This document shows positions 17,912 through 25,988 of a stretch of 40,744 nucleotides of DNA, one piece after another (within the stretch, counting starts at the first letter, position 1; every line of letters starts with the position of its first letter). The stretch is taken from positions 1 to 40,744 of the forward strand of contig JABURQ010000185.1 of assembly GCA_014762625.1 (NCBI GenBank). Direction: 5' to 3'. Position numbers and translations under genes: made by a program. Below the pieces are notes generated by a model, which ran no database searches, was not told the DNA's origin, and worked only from the letters and a program-made list of their open reading frames with translations. The stretch is from Planctomycetaceae bacterium. GTDB taxonomy: Bacteria > Planctomycetota > Planctomycetia > Planctomycetales > Planctomycetaceae.

Positions 17912-18451
17912 CTACTCTTCGGGTTTTTCTTCGAGAACGTAGAAAACGTTCAAAAACCTCCGTCGCTGATTGCCGATGGCGTTTTTGGTGTCCTCAATCA
18001 CCAGATCAAGCTCTTCTTTCGATGTGCTAAAGAACATGTCTTCGCCGCCGGAAAGACAGGTCGCATGTACGGCAACCCGTCCGTTTCCTTTGTGTTCGTA
18101 GACGTACATGTTAGTCGGCTCAAGCTTGAAGTTTTTAAAGCCTCTGGGTTTGACCGTGTAATAATAGTGACGACCGTTCTCTTTGGTGGCTCGATAGAGG
18201 CGTGTGACTTCTTTTCCTGGTCCCGTCGGTAACCAACCCAGAACCTTTTCCTTGTTCTTATGAGGAACTTTCTGCCATTCTTTAGCCTCCGTTTCGGAAT
18301 TCGTATACTCGTGCTGATGGATTTTCGTGTTGTAAAATCGGTACAGAGGAAGGTGATCCGCTGCGCCGGCACAGGCGGAGGTCAGCACAATGACCGACAC
18401 GGCCAGACAAGAGGTTTTAACCCCGAACAAGGAGATCATACGTGCAAACAT
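17912..18451 (-). CDS. Exported DUF5648-like protein
   Basis: A 179-residue protein with an N-terminal signal (about residues 1-30, ending SACAGAA). The mature part carries the pattern of DUF5648-type repeats: LPLYRFYNTKIHQHEYTN, then KEKVLGWLP, EVTRLYRATKENGRHYYYTV and a later VHATCLSGGEDMFFSTS. Such repeats appear in many bacterial surface proteins, usually attached to other domains; here they form almost the whole protein. No enzymatic residues are evident. The start is supported by a GAAGGTGG element before the ATG. It converges with the flavoenzyme gene after 24 bp. Confidence 0.75.
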   Translation of the reverse strand: MFARMISLFGVKTSCLAVSVIVLTSACAGAADHLPLYRFYNTKIHQHEYTNSETEAKEWQKVPHKNKEKVLGWLPTGPGKEVTRLYRATKENGRHYYYTVKPRGFKNFKLEPTNMYVYEHKGNGRVAVHATCLSGGEDMFFSTSKEELDLVIEDTKNAIGNQRRRFLNVFYVLEEKPEE

Positions 18452-18700
18452 GGAGCCACCTTCAGAAAACGAAGTGCCGAAACGATTGAATCAGTGTAAC
18501 AACTTTTCACAAGTCCAACGTAGTCGATTGGGTGTTGTAGATCGAGAGTTTCCATACGTTTCTCTTGGGATTTGAACGGGGCAGGATTGGTTCAACGAGT
18601 CATGAGTAATTCCAGGACCGGTTCCACCGGCCAGAATAAAAGTCTCAAGCACCGACTCGGAGCCGCAATGAATTCCAGAAAAAAAGAACGCTAATCCCCG
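18452..18700. other. Non-coding stretch 3' of the group II intron
   Basis: This region lies between the start of the DUF5648-like gene and the predicted 3' end of the intron. No gene is supported. It should contain the promoter of the DUF5648-like gene. A short sequence at 18667-18679 matches the intron's other flank at 12 of 13 positions. Confidence 0.5.
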
Positions 18701-18774
18701 ATCGCGGTAGGGACTGCTGTTGCCAGCAGCCCCCCGCACGGATCCGTACGTGAGGAGTTACACTCATACGGCTC
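18701..18774 (-). ncRNA. Group II intron domains V and VI
   Basis: Domain V (18741-18774) reads GAGCCGTATGAG at its 5' strand and CACGTACGGATC at its 3' strand, with the AGC catalytic triad at its positions 2-4 and a 2-nt bulge on the 3' side. Domain VI follows: a stem of GCGG/CCGC, a G-run/CCC block and CTGCTG/CAGCAG closed by a GCAA tetraloop. The unpaired A at 18708 lies 7 nt before the 3' end, as expected for the lariat branch point. The stop codon of the maturase gene (18764-18766) falls inside domain V. Confidence 0.82.
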
Positions 18775-20257
18775 TTACCTTAAGTCGGGCGTGAAATCGT
18801 TGGTGTGGGTAGGGGTGGAGGATTTTCGGGGGTGGGAGATATTTCGACACAACGTGTGCCATACGCTCCCACGTCCAGCGACCACGTTGGCTACGACGAC
18901 GAAGTGTCATCAGCCATAAGCGACTCACTCCTTTCGAGAAACGGTTGAGCTGACGAGAGTTGAAGGGGACAGCATGGTAGTTCTGCCAACCTTGAACAAC
19001 ACGTCGCAGCCATTGCCCCGTTTCTTTCAGCGGGCGATGCATTCGCTTGCGCAGTTGCGATCCGATCTCTTGAAGTTTCGCACGCAACCGCTTGCGATTG
19101 CTGTAACGATGTGCTGTGAAACGTCCTTGGCTTCGGGTCCGGGCGACCACATGCGTGAAGCCCAGAAAATTGAAAGTCTCCGGACGAGAGTCACCGCGTT
19201 GTTGGCGATCAATATCAGCAGACTTGCCGAATTCAATCAGACGCGTCTTCTCTTCGTGAAGTTCCAGACCAAACCTTGCAAAACGTTGTTCGAGTTCTCT
19301 CAAGCATCGTTCGGCTTCACCTTGGTGCTGAAAACCAATCACGAAATCATCAGCATAGCGCACAACAACAGCGTCTCCGTCTGCGTGTTGACTTCGCCAA
19401 TTCTCCACCCATCGATCAAAAACGTAATGCAAGTACACATTCGCCAAGAGTGGTGAAATCACCGCACCTTGAGATGTTCCTACGGTGGTTTTTGACCATT
19501 CACCTTCTTCGCTCGCCCCGGCAGTCAGCCATTTACGGATGAGGCGAAGAATGCGTTTGTCACCGATTCGATGCTCCAGGAGCTTCATCAACCAGTCGTG
19601 GTTGATGTTGTCAAAGAAACCTTTGATATCGGCATCCAGTACCCAATTCACTTGTCGATCACAGATTGCAACCGTGAGGGCATCAAGGGCTTGATGCTGG
19701 CTGCGACCTGGACGGAAGCCGTAACTGAAGCCGCGAAAATCCTGTTCATAAATCGCATTCAACACCCACACGACCGCTTGTTGGACAATTTTGTCCTCCA
19801 GCGATGCAATGCCGATGGGTCGTTTCCGACCATCAGCTTTAGGGACATAGATACGCTTTGATGGTTTCGCGCGGTACGCACCTCGGTGAATTCTTCCATG
19901 AAGATCGGCAATGTTGACCTCCATGTTTTGCTCGTATTCTTGCCATGTCACGTTATCGATTCCAACTGCTGCACGCTTCTTCAAATTGAAGAACGCTTCG
20001 CGAAGACAGTCTTCACTGACATGATGCAACAGGGCCGTGAACTTGAGCGAGCGGTCCTTGCGGGCCGCCTCACGCACGCCGTGCAGTCCGCGTGACCGAT
20101 GCTTTCTCCGACTTTGAGTTCGGGATCGGGCCGACTGAACCGCGTTCCTCTTGGTTGAGTCCCTTTCCTCGATCAACTCCGCCGATGCTTCAGGGGCATC
20201 ATTGTTCGTCGATGTCGCAGGTACTATGGACTCATCTGACTTCCTTTTGGCGTGCAT
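18764..20257 (-). CDS. ltrA: Group II intron reverse transcriptase/maturase
   Basis: A 497-residue intron-encoded protein that helps the intron RNA splice and copies it into new DNA sites. The first 70 residues are basic and disordered. The reverse transcriptase domain spans about 80-370, with VGIDNVTWQEYE, YVPKADGRKRPIGIASLEDK, GFSYGFRPGRSQHQAL, SQGAVISPLLANVYLHYVFD and the catalytic box at YADD 301-304. The maturase (X) domain follows, with GQWLRRVVQGWQNYHAVP and WLMTLRRRSQ. The protein ends soon after at HPYPHQRFHARLKVRAV with no HNH endonuclease domain, so it probably uses replication-linked priming. No frameshift or stop is seen, so it looks intact. Confidence 0.95.
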   Translation of the reverse strand: MHAKRKSDESIVPATSTNNDAPEASAELIEERDSTKRNAVQSARSRTQSRRKHRSRGLHGVREAARKDRSLKFTALLHHVSEDCLREAFFNLKKRAAVGIDNVTWQEYEQNMEVNIADLHGRIHRGAYRAKPSKRIYVPKADGRKRPIGIASLEDKIVQQAVVWVLNAIYEQDFRGFSYGFRPGRSQHQALDALTVAICDRQVNWVLDADIKGFFDNINHDWLMKLLEHRIGDKRILRLIRKWLTAGASEEGEWSKTTVGTSQGAVISPLLANVYLHYVFDRWVENWRSQHADGDAVVVRYADDFVIGFQHQGEAERCLRELEQRFARFGLELHEEKTRLIEFGKSADIDRQQRGDSRPETFNFLGFTHVVARTRSQGRFTAHRYSNRKRLRAKLQEIGSQLRKRMHRPLKETGQWLRRVVQGWQNYHAVPFNSRQLNRFSKGVSRLWLMTLRRRSQRGRWTWERMAHVVSKYLPPPKILHPYPHQRFHARLKVRAV

Positions 20258-20717
20258 GTCAGCGGTACCTCCATCGGAGTTGTCCGACCGTTCCCATCAA
20301 GAACGACACGTCGCCGCTCCTGATCGGAAACCAAAAGGATCTCCCGGTTCTCGCGTGGAAAGTTTTCAGGCATGCTGAGGTTCTTTGACTCCGCCGTGCC
20401 GACCAACGCCTCGCCAAGACGGCGCGGGTCGTGTTGCATTCCCTTTGATTAGACAAGGTCTGCACACGAAAAGGCTGATTTCGGAGCTCAATGTCACGCC
20501 TGCCTGTACCTCTGACCGATGCTACACCCACGTTGTCACCAACATCAGCGTACGGATCAAGGCCGAAGTGATCGGCTACATCTTCTTCGTAGGACTCTCT
20601 CATTCCCAACTTTCCACCGGTTTATCCCGGCGCTTTCCTAATCTTCACTAATGAATTGCAGAGTGGGGATATGGCCGAGCGGACCGTATTGGAGATTGAC
20701 GCCGAGGGAAGAAGTAA

Positions 20718-20795
20718 GAACACGGATGAAACGGAGAATACGGAGACCCACGGAAGGAAAAGAAGACTCGCGCAGAGCCGCAGCGGCACAGAGAC
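20718..20795 (-). repeat. Dispersed intergenic repeat, copy 1 (inverted relative to copy 2)
   Basis: Read on the minus strand this 78-bp element runs from GTCTCTGTGCCGCTGCGG through CTTCCGTGGGTCTCCGT to CATCCGTGTTC. It matches the plus strand at 40370-40448 over its whole length with few changes, including a shared CTTCCGTGGGTCTCCGT core. It resembles the CTCTGTG/CTCCGTG-type intergenic repeats scattered through many bacterial genomes. Confidence 0.8.
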
Positions 20796-20800
20796 ATAAA

Positions 20801-20878
20801 GGAACACTGATCTTCGCTCATCAACACTAATCAGAAGGTTCATCCAGATTAGTGATGATCAGTGTTTATTAGTGTTCC
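20801..20878. repeat. Long imperfect inverted repeat
   Basis: Arms of 32 bp at 20801-20832 and 20847-20878 pair at about 24 of 32 positions around a 14-nt loop; the outer 8 bp (GGAACACT/AGTGTTCC) and inner CACTAATC/GATTAGTG blocks are perfect. It directly adjoins the dispersed repeat and may be part of the same element. Confidence 0.7.
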
Positions 20879-20957
20879 TGATTTTGAATCAGGAGAGCAG
20901 GAATTCAGGAAGGATAGCAATGGCGGTTTGTCTGTCAGAGAAATCGGCCCTGCTTTT

Positions 20958-21326
20958 CTACTTCGCTGGAACTGATAGGCGAGTCAGAAATTCGCCATCC
21001 AGGATGATACCAACAGAGGTCTCTTCTTCGTCCCATTCAAATGAGACTGGTTGTCCTCGCAGCGAAATCGTTTTTTCTTCAGTACTGAGTTGAATACTCA
21101 TTGAGCGAAGCGTCTGGCCTGTCGCATTGTTGATTAACTCAATTTCGTACGTTCCGCCAGTTGTCTCCTCCAAAGGAGCCGTGATCGACAGATGATATTT
21201 TCCCGAAGGGGAGTCACCAACACGACCACCAAGAAAGTGGAAATCTGTGATAATCAACCCCGATATCCATAACAAGCAAGCCACCAGGAAGCCGGTAAGA
21301 AACGAATTGCGTTTGAATTGAATCAT
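20958..21326 (-). CDS. Small single-span membrane protein of unknown function
   Basis: A 122-residue protein with a hydrophobic segment at about residues 9-28 (NSFLTGFLVACLLWISGLII) and a small strand-rich domain outside the membrane (GKYHLSITAPLEE, GTYEIELINNATGQTLRSMS, KTISLRGQPVSFEWDEEE). I choose the ATG at 21326 because the hydrophobic anchor begins there; a start at 21392 would add 22 charged residues. No family is recognised. It stands alone between the repeat region and the sulfatase gene. Confidence 0.6.
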   Translation of the reverse strand: MIQFKRNSFLTGFLVACLLWISGLIITDFHFLGGRVGDSPSGKYHLSITAPLEETTGGTYEIELINNATGQTLRSMSIQLSTEEKTISLRGQPVSFEWDEEETSVGIILDGEFLTRLSVPAK

Positions 21327-21410
21327 CGAAACGACCTCTAGAGTCAGCTCTACCCTTCGCGCTGCTTCGGGCCTCGGCGACTTTGCGTCCAACTCTTAGA
21401 GTCTCTCACG

Positions 21411-22940
21411 CTATTTCTTTTTTCCCCTTCGTCCGGGACGATCTTTCACTCCGACTTCCGCGGCCCAGGACTCCCACATCGCAATCATCTCGGCCAGCTT
21501 GTCGGGCATCTTCTCTCCTAGATCGTTGAGCTCCGTCCGGTCCACCTCCATGTCGTACAGTTCCCACGGTCCAAACTCCGCACTGGAGATTTTCCATTTC
21601 CCCATGCGGACCGCGTGATCCTTGCCGGCGAAATCGAAATACAGAACCTCGTGCGGTTCGCGCGTCTTCCCCTCGAAGATCGGCGTGAGACTTTTGCCGC
21701 GCAGTGCTTTGAGTCGTTCGCCATTGTAAACATCGGGGCGTTGGGTATTGGCGACGTCGCTAGCGGTGGCGTAAAGATCGACGAGATGGGCGACCTGATG
21801 AGTCACCGAACCCGGTTTCACTTTGAGACCCTGCGGCCAGTGCACAATCATCGGCGTCGAGATGCCTCCTTCGTGTTGATTCTGTTTGTACCGTCGGAAG
21901 GGAGTGTTCCCCGCGTGAGCCCAGCCTTTGTCGTACGTCCAATACGAGCGGGCATCCCACGGCTTGAATTGTCTGCCGCGGGTGCGCTCGAACGGACACG
22001 CGCCGTTATCGGACATGAACATGATCAAGGTGTTGTCGAGTTCTCCCGTATCTTCAAGGTATTTGACGATACGACCGATCTGTCGATCCATCCGATCGAC
22101 CATCGCCGCGAACGTCGCCATCCGGAAGTCCTCCCATTCCTGCTCTTCCTCGGAGAGGCTGTCCCAGGCGGGAACATCGTCGGGACGCGGACTCAAGCTC
22201 CACGGCTTTTCGAAAATGCCCAGTTTTTTCTGTTTGGCGTAACGACGTTTTCGCAGTTCGTCCCAGCCGACACGGTACTTGCCCAGATACTTGCGGACAT
22301 CCTCTTCGGGCGCCTGTAACGGATAATGGGGGGCGTTGTAGGCGACGTAGGTGAAGAACGGCTTGTCGCTCGACTGCCAGTCCTTGAGGAACTGAAGCGT
22401 GTAATCAGTGACGGCATCGGTGTTGTAATAGCCTTGCTGGGGAACGTCGAACTTCTCCCCGTCGAGACGGAAGGTCTCGTCACCCGTGAAAAAGTTGGTC
22501 GCTCCGGAAAGATGACCGAAATAGCGGTCGAAGCCTTTTTCAGTCGGCTCCCCTTTCATGTGCCATTTGCCGGTCATAATGGTGTGGTATCCGGCTGCGC
22601 GCATCGTTTCGGCGATCGTGCGACTGTGCGCCAGTTTGGCGATTTCGGCTTCGTTGTGATAGAGACCCGAGATGAGAGTCGCACGGGACGTCTCACATTT
22701 GGCACAGTTGTAGAACTGAGAGAAACGCAACCCGTTTTCCGCCAGTTGATTCAAGGTCGGTGTTTCGATTTCACTGCCGTAACAACCGAGGTCGGCGAAC
22801 CCCAGATCGTCGCAGAGAATGATCATGACGTTGGGACGTTCGTCGGCGATCGCCTGTCCGGCAAACAGGGCGAGCAGAAGTGTCGTGATTGCCGACAGGA
22901 GACGAGATCGTTGACGACAGTTTCGAGCGGAGCGCATCAT
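21411..22940 (-). CDS. Exported sulfatase with CETSR active-site motif
   Basis: A 509-residue exported type I sulfatase that hydrolyses sulfate esters, probably on glycans. The start at 22940 is chosen for the signal peptide that follows (about residues 1-32, ending GQAIADE). Metal-binding IILCDDLGFADLGCYGS opens the domain; the cysteine to be converted to formylglycine is Cys82 in CETSRATLISG. This lacks the proline of the usual C-x-P-S/T-R motif. GKWHMKGEPTEKGFDRYFGH and MFMSDNGACPFERTRGR supply further active-site residues. The C-terminus is lysine-rich. It is clearly paralogous to the sulfatase at 27912 and points away from the DUF885 gene. Confidence 0.9.
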   Translation of the reverse strand: MMRSARNCRQRSRLLSAITTLLLALFAGQAIADERPNVMIILCDDLGFADLGCYGSEIETPTLNQLAENGLRFSQFYNCAKCETSRATLISGLYHNEAEIAKLAHSRTIAETMRAAGYHTIMTGKWHMKGEPTEKGFDRYFGHLSGATNFFTGDETFRLDGEKFDVPQQGYYNTDAVTDYTLQFLKDWQSSDKPFFTYVAYNAPHYPLQAPEEDVRKYLGKYRVGWDELRKRRYAKQKKLGIFEKPWSLSPRPDDVPAWDSLSEEEQEWEDFRMATFAAMVDRMDRQIGRIVKYLEDTGELDNTLIMFMSDNGACPFERTRGRQFKPWDARSYWTYDKGWAHAGNTPFRRYKQNQHEGGISTPMIVHWPQGLKVKPGSVTHQVAHLVDLYATASDVANTQRPDVYNGERLKALRGKSLTPIFEGKTREPHEVLYFDFAGKDHAVRMGKWKISSAEFGPWELYDMEVDRTELNDLGEKMPDKLAEMIAMWESWAAEVGVKDRPGRRGKKK

Positions 22941-23044
22941 TTCAACCTTCTGAAGAAAAGGAATCGCGGGCTCGCGTGAATTCCACGGGCCAACTATCGA
23001 GACTAACCCAAGACGGTTCGGGGAACAATCTCTTTGCGCATTGT

Positions 23045-23074
23045 GTGTCAAATAAAACGAGCGCGTGGTATGAT
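23045..23074 (+). promoter_or_regulatory. Possible sigma70-type promoter for the DUF885 gene
   Basis: GTGTCA (23045-23050, 4 of 6 matches to TTGACA), an 18-bp spacer and TATGAT (23069-23074) preceded by TGG, an extended -10 arrangement. It lies in the divergent gap and would give a leader of about 60 nt for the ATG at 23141. Confidence 0.35.
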
Positions 23075-23140
23075 GCCCTCGTTCGCTCCCACATGATCGT
23101 CAATCAATTTGTTGAACGTGGTGTCCACGAAAGAATTCTC

Positions 23141-24898
23141 ATGAATCGTTTTATGATAGGCGTCATTCTCTTGGCATGCTTGGCTCCAGGACCGCTCGTG
23201 GCGGAAAACCCGGAGGTCGGCAAACAGCTTCACGCCCTCTTCGAACGGGAGTGGGAATGGACGATGAAAACGTACCCGACCTGGGCCTCCCATCTTGGCG
23301 ATTTTCGTTACAACACCGAATGGACCGACGAAAGCCTCCCAGCCTACGAACGACGACACGAACACCGGCGCGCTGTCCTGAAAGAACTGCAACAGTTCGA
23401 TCCCGCCGACCTCTCGCAAACTGACCGCATCAATCTGGAACTGTTCCGTCGACAATATCAACGGGATGTCGAAGGCTTTCAGTACGGCTGGTATCTCGTG
23501 CCGCTCACGGCGCGGGGCGGGATTCAGGATCAGTCCTCGACCGCCGATTCTCTGCCGTTTGAAAAAGTTCAGGATTACGAAGACTGGATTGCCCGGCTGC
23601 GGAAAGTTCCGCGTCTCGTCGAGCAGACGATGGGACTGATGAAGCTCGGCATCCAACAGAAAATCTTACCCGCACGGATCGTGATGGAGCGCGTGCCGGA
23701 CCAAATCGCCCGGCAGGTGGTCGATAACCCGGAGCAATCTCTGTTCTACAAACCGTTCCGCGATTTTCCCGCCGCAATCAGTGACCGGGAGAAACAACGA
23801 CTCCGACAGACAGCCCAAGTCGTGATCGCGAAAGAAGTCGTCCCCGCTTATCGCCGCTTTCAAGCCTTCTTTAACGAACAGTACCTCCCCGCCAGCTTCG
23901 AGAAACCGGGAGCGTGGCAGATTCCGCGCGGCCAGGAATTTTACGCGCATCGGGCGAAACTATTTACGACCACCGACCTGACTCCACAGCAGATCCACAA
24001 CATCGGTTTGCGGGAAGTGGATCGGATTCGATCCGAGATGATGAAAATCATTCGACAGGTCGAATTTGAAGGAACGTTCGACGAGTTCCTCGAACACCTG
24101 CGCACCGATCCGAAATTCTATTGCGAGTCTCAACAGCAATTGATGAACGAGTACCAGGCGGTCTGCCGACGAATCGATCCGACGCTCGAACAACTCTTCA
24201 AACGACAACCGAAAATCCCGTACGACATCCAGGCGATTCCCGCACATCTCGCCCCCGACACCACCACCGCCTACTACCGCCAACCCTCTGCCGACGGTCG
24301 CCGTCCGGGAACCTATTTCGTCAACCTTTACAAACCGGAAGTCCGCCCTCGCTACGAGATGATGGCGTTATCGCTTCACGAAGCGGTCCCCGGACACCAT
24401 TTTCAGATCGCGTTCGCGATGGAACTGGAAGACTTGCCGCCGTTCCGACGCTACGGCGGTTACACGGCATTCGTGGAAGGCTGGGCGTTGTATGCGGAGT
24501 CGTTGGGAGACGAACTGGGACTGTACGACAATCCGTACGACAAGTTCGGTCAACTGACCTACGAGATGTGGCGCGCCGTCCGGTTGGTCGTCGATACCGG
24601 CATGCATTCTTTGAAATGGTCGCGCCAGGAAGCGATCGACTTCTTCGCCGCCAATACCGCCAAGACCTTGCACGATATCGAGAACGAAATCGATCGCTAT
24701 ATCGGCTGGCCGGGTCAGGCGCTCGCTTACAAAATCGGCGAACTGAAAATCAAGGAGCTTCGCCGACACGCTCAGACGGAACTGGGAGACCAGTTCGATG
24801 TGAAAGAATATCACGATCTCGTCTTACGGCACGGAGCCGTCCCGCTCGACGTTCTGGAGGATCTGGTCAATGAGTGGATCGCCGATTTGAAAAAATGA
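23141..24898 (+). CDS. Exported DUF885 putative zinc metalloprotease
   Basis: A 585-residue exported protein of the DUF885 family, thought to be zinc-dependent peptidases. The start at 23141 is chosen for its signal peptide (MNRFMIGVILLACLAPGPLVAE); the frame is open further upstream but runs into the divergent sulfatase region. The helical N-terminal half contains EREWEWTMKTYPTWASHLGD. The metal site is HEAVPGHHF (His413, Glu414, His419), with EGWALYAESLGDELG about 35 residues later giving the third ligand. The C-terminal block YIGWPGQALAYKIGELKI is characteristic of the family. Peptidase activity is inferred from the zinc motif; the substrate is unknown. Confidence 0.88.
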   Translation: MNRFMIGVILLACLAPGPLVAENPEVGKQLHALFEREWEWTMKTYPTWASHLGDFRYNTEWTDESLPAYERRHEHRRAVLKELQQFDPADLSQTDRINLELFRRQYQRDVEGFQYGWYLVPLTARGGIQDQSSTADSLPFEKVQDYEDWIARLRKVPRLVEQTMGLMKLGIQQKILPARIVMERVPDQIARQVVDNPEQSLFYKPFRDFPAAISDREKQRLRQTAQVVIAKEVVPAYRRFQAFFNEQYLPASFEKPGAWQIPRGQEFYAHRAKLFTTTDLTPQQIHNIGLREVDRIRSEMMKIIRQVEFEGTFDEFLEHLRTDPKFYCESQQQLMNEYQAVCRRIDPTLEQLFKRQPKIPYDIQAIPAHLAPDTTTAYYRQPSADGRRPGTYFVNLYKPEVRPRYEMMALSLHEAVPGHHFQIAFAMELEDLPPFRRYGGYTAFVEGWALYAESLGDELGLYDNPYDKFGQLTYEMWRAVRLVVDTGMHSLKWSRQEAIDFFAANTAKTLHDIENEIDRYIGWPGQALAYKIGELKIKELRRHAQTELGDQFDVKEYHDLVLRHGAVPLDVLEDLVNEWIADLKK

Positions 24899-24912
24899 CC
24901 CCACTGGAGCGC

Positions 24913-24946
24913 AAAAAAAACCGCCCCGAAGCAATTTCGGAGCGGC
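24913..24946 (-). terminator. Rho-independent terminator of the dodecin operon
   Basis: On the minus strand a 10-bp stem with one mismatch (CCGCTCCGAA with TTCGGGGCGG) around a 5-nt loop is followed by a run of eight T. It lies 28 bp after the stop of the last gene of the small minus-strand operon. It may also slow transcription from the DUF885 gene, which ends 15 bp away on the other side. Confidence 0.85.
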
Positions 24947-24973
24947 TATCGCAATATCGGTTTTACCGATGGA

Positions 24974-25186
24974 TCAGTTCGTTTGCGCCTGGGAATCGAT
25001 CTGCAAGTCGGAGCGGGGAACCTGCCAGTGCTTGGGCTTCAACCCGGCTCGTTTTTCGTACTCGCGCTCGTCCCAGTCTTCTTGAAGTTTTTCACAAGCC
25101 TCGCGGATTTCTTCTCGCGTTGGGCTGGGCTGGCGACCTTGCGCGTTTCGCTTGTTCTTTTTTTGACCTTTGTTGGAAGCAACCAT
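24974..25186 (-). CDS. Small lysine/glutamate-rich hypothetical protein
   Basis: A 70-residue hydrophilic protein. The start at 25186 is set by AGGAGG placed a few bases before the ATG. The N-terminus is lysine-rich (SNKGQKKNKRNAQGRQ) and is followed by a helix (TREEIREACEKLQEDWDEREYEKRAG) and an LKPKHWQVPRSDL tail. No family is recognised, though the clean ribosome-binding site, downstream terminator and operon position argue that it is real. It is 70 bp downstream of dodecin and presumably co-expressed with it. Confidence 0.7.
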   Translation of the reverse strand: MVASNKGQKKNKRNAQGRQPSPTREEIREACEKLQEDWDEREYEKRAGLKPKHWQVPRSDLQIDSQAQTN

Positions 25187-25256
25187 AGTTGTCAATCCTC
25201 CTGAGTCTGTTGGACTCGATGCTTTGTTCCTCACTGATAATCATAGCGCAGTTCGG

Positions 25257-25466
25257 TCAGTCGTCCAATTTGAAACCGACCTTAATACTGGCTTGATATT
25301 GTTGAACTTCGCCTTCATCAATACTTCCTCGCAGGTCGGTCAGTTCGAACCAACTCATTTCCCGCAAACTACTTGCGGCTTTTTCCACTGCTGATTCGAT
25401 GGCTGCCGAAACGCTTTCTTCGGAAGTACCTGTGATTTCCACTTGTTTGAAGACGGGGTTTCCCAT
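25257..25466 (-). CDS. Dodecin, flavin-binding storage protein
   Basis: A 69-residue dodecin. Dodecins form hollow dodecamers that bind riboflavin, FMN or coenzyme A and protect the cell from free flavins. The start at 25466 gives the usual dodecin length and N-terminus (MGNPVFKQVEITGTSEES); an in-frame start at 25505 would add 13 atypical residues. The single helix (ESVSAAIESAVEKAASSL) is followed by the flavin-stacking Trp39 in MSWFEL and the final strands QQYQASIKVGFKLD. It is the middle gene of a three-gene minus-strand operon. Confidence 0.93.
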   Translation of the reverse strand: MGNPVFKQVEITGTSEESVSAAIESAVEKAASSLREMSWFELTDLRGSIDEGEVQQYQASIKVGFKLDD

Positions 25467-25532
25467 GATTTCGTTCCTTTTTTCACAATCTTTTTGAAAT
25501 ACCAACTGTCGTATACGAACCGACGAAAACGT

Positions 25533-25988
25533 CTAGTTACTAGGCTGACGCATTCCCCAGGATCGCTGCTCGGCGAAACTCACCGAGGCTTTCCGGAGTG
25601 ATTCGAAAAATTCTTTCACATGAGCCGAGTTCGTTTGAGCAATGATCGCGTCGTACATCTCAACGAGAGCTTGATCCGTTTCCAGTACGTGGGTGAAAAG
25701 CGCGGCGATCGGCTCATCATTTTTGAGCTGGAGCTTCTCCAATGCACGTTTGACTTCGTCGTCAGGAACAAACTGGATCCAGGCTTCCCGAACGTCAACT
25801 TCGGGATACTGTTCTTCGTCCTGTTCAACTGCTGCACAGATCGCATTTCGTTGATGCTTCTCATAATCGCTCAGCAACTCTAATCGAGAGTCGCTAGAAC
25901 AATCGGAATAACGGTTAATCTCCTTCGCCAACTCTTCGTGAAAGCCTTCGATCGTTTTCAAAATATCTTCAACTTGGCGATACGCCAT
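25533..25988 (-). CDS. Helical hypothetical protein, possibly ferritin-like
   Basis: A 151-residue cytoplasmic protein, almost wholly helical: a long first helix (EDILKTIEGFHEELAKEINRYS), then LELLSDYEKHQRNAICAAVEQDEE, then ALFTHVLETDQALVEMYDAIIAQ and VKEFFESLRKASVSFAEQRS. Four amphipathic helices with spaced Glu and His residues suggest a four-helix bundle of ferritin/rubrerythrin or DUF2383 type, but the exact metal ligands are not convincing. It is the first gene of the dodecin operon, 66 bp upstream of dodecin, which would fit a stress or storage role. Confidence 0.7.
   Translation of the reverse strand: MAYRQVEDILKTIEGFHEELAKEINRYSDCSSDSRLELLSDYEKHQRNAICAAVEQDEEQYPEVDVREAWIQFVPDDEVKRALEKLQLKNDEPIAALFTHVLETDQALVEMYDAIIAQTNSAHVKEFFESLRKASVSFAEQRSWGMRQPSN

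Larger units (their letters stand above)
18701..20648 (-). mobile_element. Group II intron with encoded maturase
   Basis: A group II intron of about 1.95 kb, a self-splicing RNA that moves by target-primed reverse transcription. On the minus strand the 3' part is clear: domain V (18741-18774) and domain VI ending in GAU at 18701. The 5' part, from about 20258 upwards, is non-coding RNA (domains I-IV); it contains a CCGGGATAAACCGG hairpin. I place the 5' end tentatively at 20648, where the sequence begins GTGAAG, close to the GUG start typical of group II introns. The 3' end is well supported, the 5' end only approximate. It sits between genes and interrupts none that I can see. Confidence 0.82.
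20649..20957. other. Repeat-rich intergenic region upstream of the intron
   Basis: No gene is supported in these 309 bp. They hold one copy of a dispersed repeat (20718-20795), a long imperfect hairpin (20801-20878) and directly after it a short perfect hairpin, CCTGATT/AATCAGG at 20877-20893 with loop TTG. Confidence 0.6.

Noticed and set aside
18452-18700. tRNA gene near the intron
   Set aside because: A GGTTCAA-like stretch near 18587 has no matching arms for a cloverleaf.
20259-20609. Minus-strand open frame of 116 codons upstream of the maturase
   Set aside because: It falls in the structured 5' RNA part of the group II intron (domains I-IV); similar spurious frames are usual there.
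20718-20878. CRISPR array
   Set aside because: The repeats here are a single element plus a hairpin, without regularly spaced direct repeats and spacers; no cas genes are present.
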